From positions 248,001 to 312,000 of the forward strand of contig NZ_JAHCVK010000003.1 in assembly GCF_018476905.1 (NCBI RefSeq): 64,000 nt of DNA. Reading direction: 5' to 3'. Under the pieces are notes generated by a model, which was not told the origin of the DNA, searched no databases, and worked only from the letters and a program-made list of their open reading frames with translations. Numbering within the stretch: the stretch's first letter is position 1; each line of letters starts with the position of its first letter. This document shows positions 18,890 to 27,725 of the stretch, piece by piece. This DNA comes from Geomobilimonas luticola. Lineage in GTDB: Bacteria > Desulfobacterota > Desulfuromonadia > Geobacterales > Geobacteraceae. The position numbers and the translations under genes are program-made.

Positions 18890-20680
18890 TTAAAAGGCAT
18901 GGTCCCATCGCTTGCTGAGACGGATGGCAGAGTTTATGAGTCCCACCATACTGTAAGTCTGGACAAAATTGCCCCACTGCTCGCCGGTGCGGACATCCAG
19001 ATGTTCGGCCATCAATCCATGTTGGTTATGACGCACCAGCAGATTTTCAAACAGCTGCCGGGCTTCATCACTGCGGCCGAGTGCCACCAGGGCGTATATG
19101 TACCAGTAGGTACAGACAATGAAAGCGTTTTCGGGTGCACCGAAATCATCCTCCTCCACATACCTGAAAATGAAATCACCATGACGCAGCTCTCTCTCGA
19201 TTGCGACGACGGTTCCTGCAAAGCGGGGGTCTTCCGCTGCAAGAAACCCCACATCGTGCATCAGCAGAAGGCTTGCATCCATGGTATCTCCTTCGAACGA
19301 TGCAACGAATGCCTTCTTACGTTCGTTCCAGGCACGTTCGCAGATAGTTGCATGAATTCGTTCAGCCTGTGTGCACCAGTAGGTAGCACGTTCGGCCAAA
19401 TCGAGTTTAGTGGCGATTTTTGCCAGCCGGTCGCATGCCGCCCAGCACATGATGCTGGAAAAGGTGTGCACTCTCTTGGTACCACGTAACTCCCACAATC
19501 CGGCATCCGGCTGATCGTGAACCTGGATTGCGGTTTCTCCGAGCGGTTCAAGACGATGGAACAGGGCCGTATCGCCACGATTCACCAGACGCTGGTCGAA
19601 AAAGACATGGGTTACCGCGAGGATTGCCGAACCGTACACGTCATGCTGAATCTGTTCATATGCCTGGTTGCCAACCCTGACCGGTCCCATACCACGGTAT
19701 CCTGGGAGAGTACTGATTTCATTCTCCTCGAGTCGCGCCCGGCCGTCTATGCCGTATACCGGTTGAATCTGCGTCCCGGGAGCAGCTGCGACAACGTTGA
19801 TCAGGTAACTCAGGTAGTGTTCCATGGTTCTGGTAGCGCCCAGACGATTCAACGCGTTGACTACGAAATAGGAATCACGAATCCAGCAATAGCGATAATC
19901 CCAATTTCGTCCGGAATCGGGTGCTTCGGGGATTGAAGTGGTCATGGCGGCAATGATGGCCCCCGTATCATCAAAGGTATTAAGTTTGAGGGTAATCGCA
20001 GCGCGAATGACTTCGTCCTGCCACTCAAAGGGGATCCCCAAGTCACGCACCCATTCGTGCCAGTAGGAAAGCGTTTCAGCTTGGAACCTCTGGGCCAGTT
20101 CCTGAATGCCTCCCGGAATCGTCTCGTCGGGACCGAAGATAAGCGTTATTCGATCTTCAAGAAAGAAAGGAATCTCCTGGATAATGGAGGTAATGGACGC
20201 GTCCGTGCTGAGCCGCATTACCCCATTGGGCGATACGTAACGGATGTGGTGACTGCCGTAGGTGATATCGCACAGTCCCCGGCCATAATCATGGGAGGGG
20301 CGGATATGAAGCTGGATGCGGGGACTCCCCTGCAGGCGATGAACCGTTCTGATCAGCATCGTCGGCGTAAACATCCGACCATACTGCCGGAAGCGCGGAG
20401 CGAAATCGGTGATCTCAACAACCCCACCTTGGGCATCAGTGAGCCGTGTGACAAGCACTGCCGAGTTTGCAAGATAGGTCTGTTCGGCCCCTATCTGTTC
20501 TATCATTTCCACAGAGCAAAAACCTATCCGGTCTGCCGCAGCACTATTGCTGAGCAGAGAACAGAAAACGGGATTGCCATCGAAACGCGGCAAGCAACAC
20601 CAGACAATTTCAGAGGTAGCATCAATCAGTGCGCCTATCTGACAGTTGCCTATTAGGCCGAGGTCGAGAGAATTTGCCAT
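18890..20680 (-). CDS. Glycoside hydrolase family 15 (glucoamylase or trehalase type)
   Basis: A 596-residue cytoplasmic enzyme with an (alpha/alpha)6 toroid. Signature blocks are WDYRYCWIRDSYFVVNAL near residue 280, GYRGMGPVRVGNQAYEQIQHDVYGSAI, and EDDFGAPENAFIVCTYWYIYALVALGR with the likely catalytic acid. GH15 enzymes release glucose from alpha-glucans, and one branch hydrolyses trehalose; beside treT the latter is likely. AAGGAG precedes ATG 20680. First gene of the GH15, hypothetical, treT operon. Confidence 0.87.
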   Translation of the reverse strand: MANSLDLGLIGNCQIGALIDATSEIVWCCLPRFDGNPVFCSLLSNSAAADRIGFCSVEMIEQIGAEQTYLANSAVLVTRLTDAQGGVVEITDFAPRFRQYGRMFTPTMLIRTVHRLQGSPRIQLHIRPSHDYGRGLCDITYGSHHIRYVSPNGVMRLSTDASITSIIQEIPFFLEDRITLIFGPDETIPGGIQELAQRFQAETLSYWHEWVRDLGIPFEWQDEVIRAAITLKLNTFDDTGAIIAAMTTSIPEAPDSGRNWDYRYCWIRDSYFVVNALNRLGATRTMEHYLSYLINVVAAAPGTQIQPVYGIDGRARLEENEISTLPGYRGMGPVRVGNQAYEQIQHDVYGSAILAVTHVFFDQRLVNRGDTALFHRLEPLGETAIQVHDQPDAGLWELRGTKRVHTFSSIMCWAACDRLAKIATKLDLAERATYWCTQAERIHATICERAWNERKKAFVASFEGDTMDASLLLMHDVGFLAAEDPRFAGTVVAIERELRHGDFIFRYVEEDDFGAPENAFIVCTYWYIYALVALGRSDEARQLFENLLVRHNQHGLMAEHLDVRTGEQWGNFVQTYSMVGLINSAIRLSKRWDHAF

Positions 20681-20832
20681 AAACAAACTCCTTTGAATCG
20701 TACCCTTGCAGATACCCATAATTTGCTTATGCAAAGTATAGCAGGTGTTCAGTTGTGTTCATCTTCACCCGCAAGAATTAAGAACAGTTAAATCAATCAT
20801 CTATTTAAAAATAACCACTGATAACCTTCTGC

Positions 20833-20858
20833 AAAAAAAGGGGGGGCAATGCCCCCCA
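20833..20858 (-). terminator. Intrinsic terminator after actP
   Basis: On the minus strand GGGGGGC, a 3-nt loop and GCCCCCC are followed by seven T residues. It lies about 30 bp beyond the actP stop codon and separates the acetate operon from the GH15 operon. Confidence 0.9.
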
Positions 20859-20886
20859 TCGCATAACAATCTCTTTGGCGGAGAAA

Positions 20887-22860
20887 TCAGTGATCAATAG
20901 CCTTGGCCATGCCGATGCCGGTATTCTGGCGGACATAAATCTCGTCGAACATATCTTCCGAACGACGGCTTGGGAAGGCCAGAGTGGCAATGATGGCTGC
21001 AAGGAACCCCAGCGGGATGGAGAAGATGCCCGGGTTCTTCAGCTTGAGGAACGGTTTATCAAGCCCCATGATGGACGTGCCGTCCTTGTTTTTCTCGTAA
21101 TCAACCTTGGCCTTGTCCAGTGCCTTCAGATCTTTTTCGTCAAGAGTGGCACCCGGAGGCAGGGCGGCCTGCTTGGTCTCCAAGGCGGTGATCACTTTCT
21201 GGGCTCCGGCAGCAACAGTCTTGGGGTACGTCATGTTAGGGGATACCATAACCAGACCAATTGCAGCGATAGTGCCGACCACTAAACCAGCGATGACCCC
21301 GGCAGTGTTGAATTTGCGCCAGAACAGCGACATGACCACGACTGGCAGGTTGCCGGAAGCTGCGACGGCGAAGGCAAGCGCGACAAGGTGGGCGACGTTC
21401 TGTTTCTCGGCGGTTATGCCGATGATTATGCCGACAGCTCCGACGCACAGTGACGTGATACGTGCCGCCATGACCTGCTCATGCTGGTCGGCATGACCGT
21501 CCTTGATGACGTTGACGTAGATGTCGTGGGCGATGGCCGCGGAAGCCGCCAGAACCAGGCCGGAGACGACCGCCAGGATCGTCGCGAAGGCAACGGAGCA
21601 GAGGAAGGCGAGGAAGATGTCGCCGACGATCGGAGCGATGTCAGCACCCAGTTGCTGGGCCAGGAGTAGGGTTGCCATGTTGCCACCTTTGTCCACACCG
21701 GAGATACCCTGCGGGGTAACATGGATGGCGGCGCCGAAGCCGAGCAACGTAGTGAGAACGTAGAACATACCGATGATCCACATGGCAATGATGACTGATT
21801 TGCGGGCCGCCTGTGCGGTGGGAACCGTGAAGAAACGCATGAGGATGTGGGGCATGCCGGCGGTGCCAAGCACCAGGGCCATACCGAGGGAAATCTGGTC
21901 AAGGGGTGCCTTCATGAAGAGGGCCGGCTCCAGGAAGCGCTGCCCGGCATCGGCACCGGCAAGGGTGACGCCGTCCCTCAACACCATTTTGGACACATGG
22001 TCCTGGATGCTGGGGTTGTTGACGATGTCGGAGAAGAAGCCAATAAGATTGAAGTTGGACTTGGCCATAACCAGCACCGACAGCAGGCAGGCGCCGGACA
22101 TGAGGAGGCCGGCCTTGATGATCTGAACCCAGGTGGTGGCGGTCATGCCGCCGAAGACGACGTAGCCGACCATCAGGATGCCGACGCCGATGATGGAAGC
22201 CTTGTAGGGGATACCGACCAGCAGAGCCATCAGCTTGCCTGCACCAACCATCTGCGCGGTGAGGTAGAAGGTGGTAACGGCAACCGTGGAGAGGGCGGCA
22301 ACTGCACGTACTTTTTTCGGCTCGGTCCGGAAGGAGAGGATATCCCCAAGGGTATACTTGCCGGCATTTCGGCACGGCTCGGCCACGATCAGGAGCACGG
22401 TGATATAGGCAACCAGCCACCCCACCGAGTACATGAAGCCGTCATACCCGTAGAGGGAAATCATCCCGGAGATACCCAGGAACGAGGCGGCCGACATGTA
22501 GTCGCCGGCAATGGCCCAGCCGTTCTGGGTACCGGTGATCCCGCCACCCGCTGCGTAGAAATCAGCGGCTGTCTTTGTCTTCTTTGCAGCCCAGACGACA
22601 ACGCACATGGTAATGCCAACTATGACCAGAAACATGCCTATGGTGATGGTCTTGTTGGCCTTGATCTCCTTTTTCACCGGAGCGACTGGGGCAGCGGCCT
22701 GTGTAACCGTCTGTTGGACCGGCGTCGCTACAGCAGGTGTAGTGGCGACCGGAGCTGATGCGCTTGCAGAGGCGGCGTCCGGGACTTTTGCCGGCTCAGC
22801 CGCGTAAGCAAGTGCGCCCAGGGAAAGGGTCAGGGTAAACGCTGCAATTAATTTTTTCAT
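20887..22860 (-). CDS. actP: Cation/acetate symporter
   Basis: A 657-residue sodium:solute symporter. Residues 1-20 are a signal peptide, followed by an Ala/Pro/Val-rich linker to about residue 70 and 13 membrane helices. Motifs include GGITGTQNGWAIAGDYMSAA and GTAGMPHILMRFFTV. A soluble loop (about residues 560-600) precedes the last helix and is longer than in E. coli ActP. It imports acetate, the main electron donor of Geobacter-type organisms. The small DUF485 partner lies 14 bp upstream. Confidence 0.93.
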   Translation of the reverse strand: MKKLIAAFTLTLSLGALAYAAEPAKVPDAASASASAPVATTPAVATPVQQTVTQAAAPVAPVKKEIKANKTITIGMFLVIVGITMCVVVWAAKKTKTAADFYAAGGGITGTQNGWAIAGDYMSAASFLGISGMISLYGYDGFMYSVGWLVAYITVLLIVAEPCRNAGKYTLGDILSFRTEPKKVRAVAALSTVAVTTFYLTAQMVGAGKLMALLVGIPYKASIIGVGILMVGYVVFGGMTATTWVQIIKAGLLMSGACLLSVLVMAKSNFNLIGFFSDIVNNPSIQDHVSKMVLRDGVTLAGADAGQRFLEPALFMKAPLDQISLGMALVLGTAGMPHILMRFFTVPTAQAARKSVIIAMWIIGMFYVLTTLLGFGAAIHVTPQGISGVDKGGNMATLLLAQQLGADIAPIVGDIFLAFLCSVAFATILAVVSGLVLAASAAIAHDIYVNVIKDGHADQHEQVMAARITSLCVGAVGIIIGITAEKQNVAHLVALAFAVAASGNLPVVVMSLFWRKFNTAGVIAGLVVGTIAAIGLVMVSPNMTYPKTVAAGAQKVITALETKQAALPPGATLDEKDLKALDKAKVDYEKNKDGTSIMGLDKPFLKLKNPGIFSIPLGFLAAIIATLAFPSRRSEDMFDEIYVRQNTGIGMAKAIDH

Positions 22861-22874
22861 TCTCTGAGCCTCCT

Positions 22875-23183
22875 TTACTTGAGTTCGTCCACCAGCTCAC
22901 GGGTGAGACGGTCGAAATCCTTGTTGGCCACATGGGCATAATAGTGTGCCAGCCCCCAGGAAACGAAGAACTGGGAGAGGGCAAATACATACCCTATATT
23001 GATGACGCCGATGACCTTGACCTTGAACAGGCCGGGGGCATAAGCTGCCCCGATGGGGAGGAGGAAATAGTACACGGTGGAGAATATCCACCAGCCAAAC
23101 AGAAATGCTGATTTCTTGTGGTGCAGCTCGACAAACTTGGGATTTCTGGCTATCGCCGCCCAGTCATACTGCTTGTCTGCCAT
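22875..23183 (-). CDS. yjcH: DUF485 (YjcH-like) membrane protein
   Basis: A 102-residue protein with two membrane helices (FLFGWWIFSTVYYFLLPIG, IGYVFALSQFFVSWGLAHYYA) and the usual N-terminal ARNPKFVELHHKKSAFLFG. It is encoded upstream of actP in many bacteria and is thought to assist or stabilise the symporter. AAGGAG is before the ATG. Operon with actP. Confidence 0.92.
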   Translation of the reverse strand: MADKQYDWAAIARNPKFVELHHKKSAFLFGWWIFSTVYYFLLPIGAAYAPGLFKVKVIGVINIGYVFALSQFFVSWGLAHYYAHVANKDFDRLTRELVDELK

Positions 23184-23301
23184 GGGAGTTACTCCTTTCG
23201 TTGTGAATTCTTCCAGCTATCAACATCGATTAATATGGGAATCAATGTACAGTTCGTGCTCCCCCTTTCCCCCGCCGAACAGGTAAACTCGCTTCACTCG
23301 A

Positions 23302-24072
23302 TCATTTTGCGTAACCGAACCTTCCGGAAAGCATCTCCGCCCCCTCACGTAATGAGGGAATAATTTCATTTTCAAGTCGCTCTGCCAACATCCTGAATGA
23401 TGGGCCAAGAATCGTTATGGCACCAACGACCTTGCCAGCGTAATCTCTGACTGCCACAGCAACGCTGATGATACCGTCTCCCAGACCATCGCAATCGACA
23501 GCGACTCCTTTTTGTCTGATGTCAGCCAGTTCGTTCTCCAACAGATCCAAATTACAAAGGTCCTGTTTCCGCACTGTTCTTTTAAACACTTTATTCAGTT
23601 CCTTCGTTTCCAGGGCTCTGATGACCTTGCCGGCAGCATTGCTGAAGTACGGAAAACGCTTGCCGATCAGTGGAGCAGCCTTGACTTTCTGCTCGCAATC
23701 AACCATGTCCAGGAACGTCACCTCGTCATCCTTCAGGACCGTCATGTACACCGCTTCATCATGCTTTCTTGCCAGTTCTTCGATAACCGGATGCGCATGG
23801 GCAATAATGTTGGAGGAATGCAATATTTTCTGGGAAAGTCCAACGGCGCAGACGCCAAGCCCATAATTGCCGCTTCCGGGATACCTTTCCACAATTCCCA
23901 GTTTTTCGAGCGTTACCATGAGTCGAAACGCTTTGTTCTTACTGATATTCAATACGGAGCAGAGACGCGGTATCGTTACCTGCGTCATATCTTCAATTGT
24001 TATCAGCTCCAGTATGTCAAATACATTTTCCACGGTTCGTACGGAATAATCTTGAATGTTTTTTTTCACCAT
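23302..24072 (-). CDS. IclR-family transcriptional regulator
   Basis: A 256-residue protein with an N-terminal winged helix (VFDILELITIEDMTQVTIPRLCSVLNISKNKAFRLMVTLEKLGIVER) and a C-terminal GAF-like effector domain ending in GRFGYAK. IclR proteins sense small organic acids. I use ATG 24072, which has GGGAG upstream; the longer frame begins with an unrelated low-complexity extension. It lies about 120 bp upstream of yjcH-actP in the same direction and probably controls acetate uptake. Confidence 0.87.
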   Translation of the reverse strand: MVKKNIQDYSVRTVENVFDILELITIEDMTQVTIPRLCSVLNISKNKAFRLMVTLEKLGIVERYPGSGNYGLGVCAVGLSQKILHSSNIIAHAHPVIEELARKHDEAVYMTVLKDDEVTFLDMVDCEQKVKAAPLIGKRFPYFSNAAGKVIRALETKELNKVFKRTVRKQDLCNLDLLENELADIRQKGVAVDCDGLGDGIISVAVAVRDYAGKVVGAITILGPSFRMLAERLENEIIPSLREGAEMLSGRFGYAK

Positions 24073-24313
24073 ATTTTTATCTCCCTCGCTTCTTTGAAAT
24101 GTTGGAGCATGGGGATAGGCATTGAGCACGAGATCGTAGAGATAAACGAATACGCACAAACAGCCTTTTATTATCGACCCAGAATGCAAAGCGGCGACAC
24201 ATGATGTATTGAGCCATTGCCGCTGCAACGGTGGACAACTCTCGATAGCAGCGATATAAAACTGCCGCTTTGAGCCTCCTAAAGAATTACGAGAAGTACG
24301 GATAATCAGGAAA

Positions 24314-24628
24314 TCAGATGCATGAATGGGGTGGTGCGCGAGCGGCCAGGCTTTCGGTTGATATGAAAGTCGGTGAGGAGGGCTTTAAGGTAGGTGCTAA
24401 CAGCGTTATGTATTGAACTGGAGCAAGATAGAAAAACCTTGGGGGTTCAGCAGCTTCAGCGTTCGACCACTTTACTACATCAAGTGACTTTTGTGTGATG
24501 TTTTCGATAACTGCACGCGGGCGCTGCTTGGGGGAGCTTCCGCCCGACAGGCAAGGATTGCGCATCCCCAGGAAGAGCAGGAAGAACGCTGCGATAAAAA
24601 TTGTGCTGATGAGTAGCTTCCTGTTCAT
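24314..24628 (-). CDS. Possible small exported protein, unknown
   Basis: A 104-residue frame with a clear N-terminal hydrophobic segment (LLISTIFIAAFFLLFLGM) and a polar remainder without recognisable motifs. Only a weak ribosome-binding site (GGGTTACC) precedes the ATG. Composition is AT-rich like its surroundings. It could be a real small membrane-anchored protein or a chance frame. Confidence 0.3.
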   Translation of the reverse strand: MNRKLLISTIFIAAFFLLFLGMRNPCLSGGSSPKQRPRAVIENITQKSLDVVKWSNAEAAEPPRFFYLAPVQYITLLAPTLKPSSPTFISTESLAARAPPHSCI

Positions 24629-25003
24629 GGTAACCCGTTTTTATATCTCGCCGGCTAATTGCTTTGCTATCAACAATAGTAGCGTTAACAATATTATTTG
24701 TTACAGCAAAATATAACAACTTTTTATTTGTCATGCAACCATAATTTTTGTTTTTTTATTTAAGCCACAACCGGCTGTTTTAAAAAGATATTTTTACACC
24801 CCCCTCAACAATACGCTTACCAAATTGAGTTGCCCAACAATTACTGCATGTTCTTGGCACTCTAAGCACACAGGCACTAAACAAGACACATAGAAATGCC
24901 TTTCCAATAGGCTTTGCAGTCGTTTTGTGCTAAAAAACAACTAGGCAGTTTTATCGTGATTGACATGTAAGGCAGTTTCGATCATGCAGATGAAGGGAAT
25001 GTT
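24629..25003. other. AT-rich intergenic region before the second marR
   Basis: No gene is seen. The sequence is strongly A+T-rich for this genome and probably holds the promoters of the divergent small frame and the marR gene. A single half-site GACATGTAA lies near 24963, but no paired copy exists, so I do not call an operator. Confidence 0.5.
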
Positions 25004-25519
25004 ATGGCAACTACCCCAGAAGTTGTGGCGGAAATCATTGACAACATACGACGTTTTTTTCAAGTGGTTAACGAGCATTCCAAGCGTGCAGAACGGGAAA
25101 CAGGACTGACGGGTCCTCAACTGTGGGCAATAAAGGTGATCGCCGAAGCCGCACCGATAAAACCTTCCGAACTAGCACGACGTATGTACCTTCACCCGGC
25201 CACTGTTGTCGGGCTTATCGATCGGTTGGAGAAAAGGAATTTGGTTTCTCGTACCCGTTCCCAGGAAGACCGGCGGGTCGTGGAAATCGCGCTGACTGAA
25301 CAAGGACAGGAACTGTTGGTCTTGGCACCTGAAGTGCCCCAAGGACTTTTGGTGCGAGGACTTGAAAGCGTGTCCACCAGGAAACTTTCCCGGATTGCCG
25401 AAAGCATGGATGAACTGGTGAGAATTATCGGAGCTGAAGAAATTCCTCCGCAACTGATTCTGTCTACGGAAGTGAATTTACCCCGGAAAAGAAAGGAATC
25501 TACCCTACTCAGGAAATGA
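25004..25519 (+). CDS. MarR-family transcriptional regulator (paralogue)
   Basis: A 171-residue winged-helix protein: IKPSELARRMYLHPATVVGLIDRLEKRNLVSR, wing TRSQEDRRVVEIALTEQG. It is alignable over most of its length with the regulator at 4940-5407 (both have TGPQLWA, PATVVG and QEDRR/KEDRR), so the island carries two copies, one near each end. GAAGGG precedes the ATG. It has a basic C-terminal tail (LPRKRKESTLLRK) absent from the first copy. Confidence 0.85.
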   Translation: MATTPEVVAEIIDNIRRFFQVVNEHSKRAERETGLTGPQLWAIKVIAEAAPIKPSELARRMYLHPATVVGLIDRLEKRNLVSRTRSQEDRRVVEIALTEQGQELLVLAPEVPQGLLVRGLESVSTRKLSRIAESMDELVRIIGAEEIPPQLILSTEVNLPRKRKESTLLRK

Positions 25520-25667
25520 ACTGGAACGGCCGCGCTACATACCGACACTAACCGGCATCAGACGGGCACTTGCGGACAGGTAACACGAATGGATCTATTG
25601 ACTATACCGGTCAAAAAAACATCATGCAACTTGCTAATTTTATTATACATTAACTTTGGAGCAAAAA

Positions 25668-25713
25668 ACTGAAAATCCTCGTGTCGGCGGTTCGATTCCG
25701 TCCCTGGGCACCA
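25668..25713 (+). repeat. attR: orphan 3' half of tRNA-Phe
   Basis: Exact copy of 1430-1475, from the anticodon loop through CCA. The sequence before it is unrelated to tRNA, so it cannot fold as a functional molecule. It marks the right junction of the island. Confidence 0.9.
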
Positions 25714-25746
25714 TAAGATAGTCCACCACAGACCGACGTGGTACAG

Positions 25747-25780
25747 AAAGCCCCTAGAAATAGGGGCTTTTTCTTTTTCT
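25747..25780 (+). terminator. Ancestral tRNA-Phe terminator
   Basis: AAAGCCCCTA (25747-25756), a GAAA tetraloop and TAGGGGCTTT (25761-25770) lead into TTCTTTTTCT. It lies about 34 bp after the orphan tRNA end and was probably the terminator of tRNA-Phe before the island inserted. Confidence 0.85.
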
Positions 25781-25802
25781 GTTGTCCACCTTCATCCGGG
25801 TT

Positions 25803-25874
25803 GGTATACTTAAATCCAAAGGTTTTTGGTATATAAATTCACCATAGATATACCAAACCTGAACCTCGTATACC
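25803..25874. promoter_or_regulatory. Four GGTATA boxes before the integrase remnant
   Basis: GGTATA occurs at 25803 and 25828, and its complement TATACC at 25849 and 25869. The two pairs face each other around an AT-rich centre. The array ends just before AAAGGAGG and the remnant start codon, as expected for an operator or directionality-factor site of an integrase gene. Confidence 0.5.
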
Positions 25875-25890
25875 TAAAAGGAGGATGAAG

Positions 25891-26106
25891 TCATGCCCAA
25901 AAGAATCCCTCCCCTAACCGTTCTTGTTCAGCAGCAGGAAGTGATTCAAAATGGGCTTGACGTTTTTTTGATGCATTAGCAGAATCTACAGCACGTTTAA
26001 GCCCTTCTTGAAATTCGCGTTCACGCGATAAGTTAGAGTCATCAGCAAATGCAAAGCAAGGCAAGAACAGCATACAGAGTGTAATCATAAAAAACTTCAA
26101 TGACAT
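25891..26106 (-). CDS. Small exported protein, unknown, probably truncated
   Basis: A 71-residue frame with a convincing signal peptide (FFMITLCMLFLPCFAFADD) and a charged, helical mature part. Its last nine residues are read from the complement of the integrase-like start at 25893, so the original C-terminus seems to have been cut by the same rearrangement. Confidence 0.4.
   Translation of the reverse strand: MSLKFFMITLCMLFLPCFAFADDSNLSREREFQEGLKRAVDSANASKKRQAHFESLPAAEQERLGEGFFWA
25893..25979 (+). pseudogene. Possible remnant of a tRNA-linked integrase gene
   Basis: After AAAGGAGG at the right distance, the first codons read MPKRIPPLT. This resembles the start of P4-type tyrosine recombinases, which sit next to their tRNA in this orientation. 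The frame then loses resemblance and stops after 28 codons. The nine-residue match is short, so the identification rests mainly on position next to the tRNA fragment. Confidence 0.4.
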
Positions 26107-26139
26107 TGCATACCCCCATTCAACTGTATTATCCCCACT

Positions 26140-27202
26140 TTAGATGGGATTACATATCTTCCCCACTATAGCTTCCAAATCCTTCCCTTTCGGCATGATA
26201 AACAGGCAGGTTCCGCCGCTTCGCTTCTCCCACAACTCCCCAAGGGTTCGCTTCTCCTTGGAATCATCGTTAGTCCAAAGGTTTTCCCCTTTGTACTCGA
26301 CAACCAGAAACCGCCCGTCATTGAGCATACAAACAAAGTCCGGGTAGAACCTGTCAGTGGTTGTCTGAAGCCAGAAGGAATGACGTTCCCGGCGTTCAAT
26401 GTTCCTTACCCAAAACTTCACTTCAGGCAGGGTGTCAAGGAACTTTGCACAGTCGAACTCTTCCCCGGTATCCTTCAGATTCCCTACTTCCTTATAGTAG
26501 TGCTTCTGGAAGGGGTAACTTCCTTCATAGCGAGTGTTATATGGGTAGACACTGTTCAACCACTTCAACAGTCAACGTGTCATGTGTCTGGCTCTTGGGT
26601 TGGGCCTGTAAAAGTATGATGGGGCGGATATACTCACCCGTTGCTCGTTTCTCCGCTATTGCCAAGGCTTCTAGGTTCTTGCGGAGGGTGATTGCGTCCC
26701 CTACAAGCTCCTTCCAGTTGGGGCGGGTTTCAAGGCGGATAGGTAGCTTAATCATGTTATCCGCTTTCAGTTCCGCCGCTGATACGGAATGAAGCACGTT
26801 GCTAGGGCTGTTTTCCGTGTCAGGCGTGGCGGTGAACTCGATAATGCATGAAGGGTTGAACCGGGCCAGGGTTTCAAAGGAAAGGGTTGTCCGGGCGTTG
26901 TGTGCTTCGTCTACTATCACAATGGGGCGGTGAAGCCGGAGCAGGTTTGCAAGTGATTGCACTGGCTTTCCGTCTTCGTACTTATCCAAGGTATCCAGCA
27001 AGGCAGGGTCTACCCCGCTGAAATGGTCCATGAGTGCGCCGGAAGGTTCATACACCTTGCGTCCTTCAGTTGCATCTACCCGGAACGCCTGAATGGTGGA
27101 GACAATCACCGTTGTTCCCGTGGCAAGAGTGGGACGGGTGACGTACAGGGCTTCTTGAATTGACAGGACCGACACAGAAGATAAGGTTTCATCAAGGGCC
27201 AT
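26140..27202 (-). pseudogene. Broken type III restriction subunit (Res) gene
   Basis: Two frames share one origin. Positions 26537-27202 encode a helicase part with the DEAH box (IVIVDEAHNART) and a motif III-like FTATP. Positions 26140-26568 encode a C-terminal nuclease-like part, RFYPDFVCMLNDGRFLVVEYKGE. The frames overlap by about 30 bp, but the second RecA domain that should lie between is missing, so there is an internal deletion with a frame change. The Walker A region is also absent. No mod methylase gene is nearby. Confidence 0.7.
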
Positions 27203-27624
27203 CCGGTAAGGGTGGCTGCAATGAATGAATTATTTGCATCCGTGGCAATGAGGACCGGGACAACAAATTGCTTATGAGTCGTTTCATGGAAGTTTTTGAG
27301 GTCAAGGGCATAATCCCAGACCTGATCGACCCCGTACGCGCTGTACTCTTGTTCACCTACTTTGAACTCAAGAACAAAAATTGCAGAACCAAGCAACAGC
27401 AAAACGTCAATGCGCCTCCCCATGCGAGGGATAGCATATTCGAAGTAGATCTTACCGTTGTAGGAACCAAGAATGGACTTCAGAAGTTGTATCTGGTAAT
27501 GCCACGCCTGTTGCTGAGTCTGCAGAACTGGGAACTCACTTGCACAGTTAAGAATACCGATAACTTCCTCTGTCGATCGGCTCAAAAATATTGCTATTGG
27601 ATCGGAATAATACGCACGGTTCAT
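27203..27624 (-). pseudogene. N-terminal fragment of a DUF2075-like helicase gene
   Basis: From ATG 27624 the frame gives about 140 residues of a nuclease-like N-terminal domain (RMGRRIDVLLLLGSAIFVLEFKVGE), as found before the helicase part of DUF2075-type proteins. Near 27205 the frame runs into the Res fragment and becomes meaningless, ending at 27106. The helicase part is lost. The join to Res in the same direction looks like a deletion between two helicase genes. Confidence 0.55.
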
Positions 27625-27725
27625 TTCTTACTCTTTCGACTTATACTCTGTCATCAACTCGTGAAGCATTTTTACACAGCCCAGGCAATAGTAAAGTAAT
27701 CACTCCTTACGTGGAAGCGCCTTCC

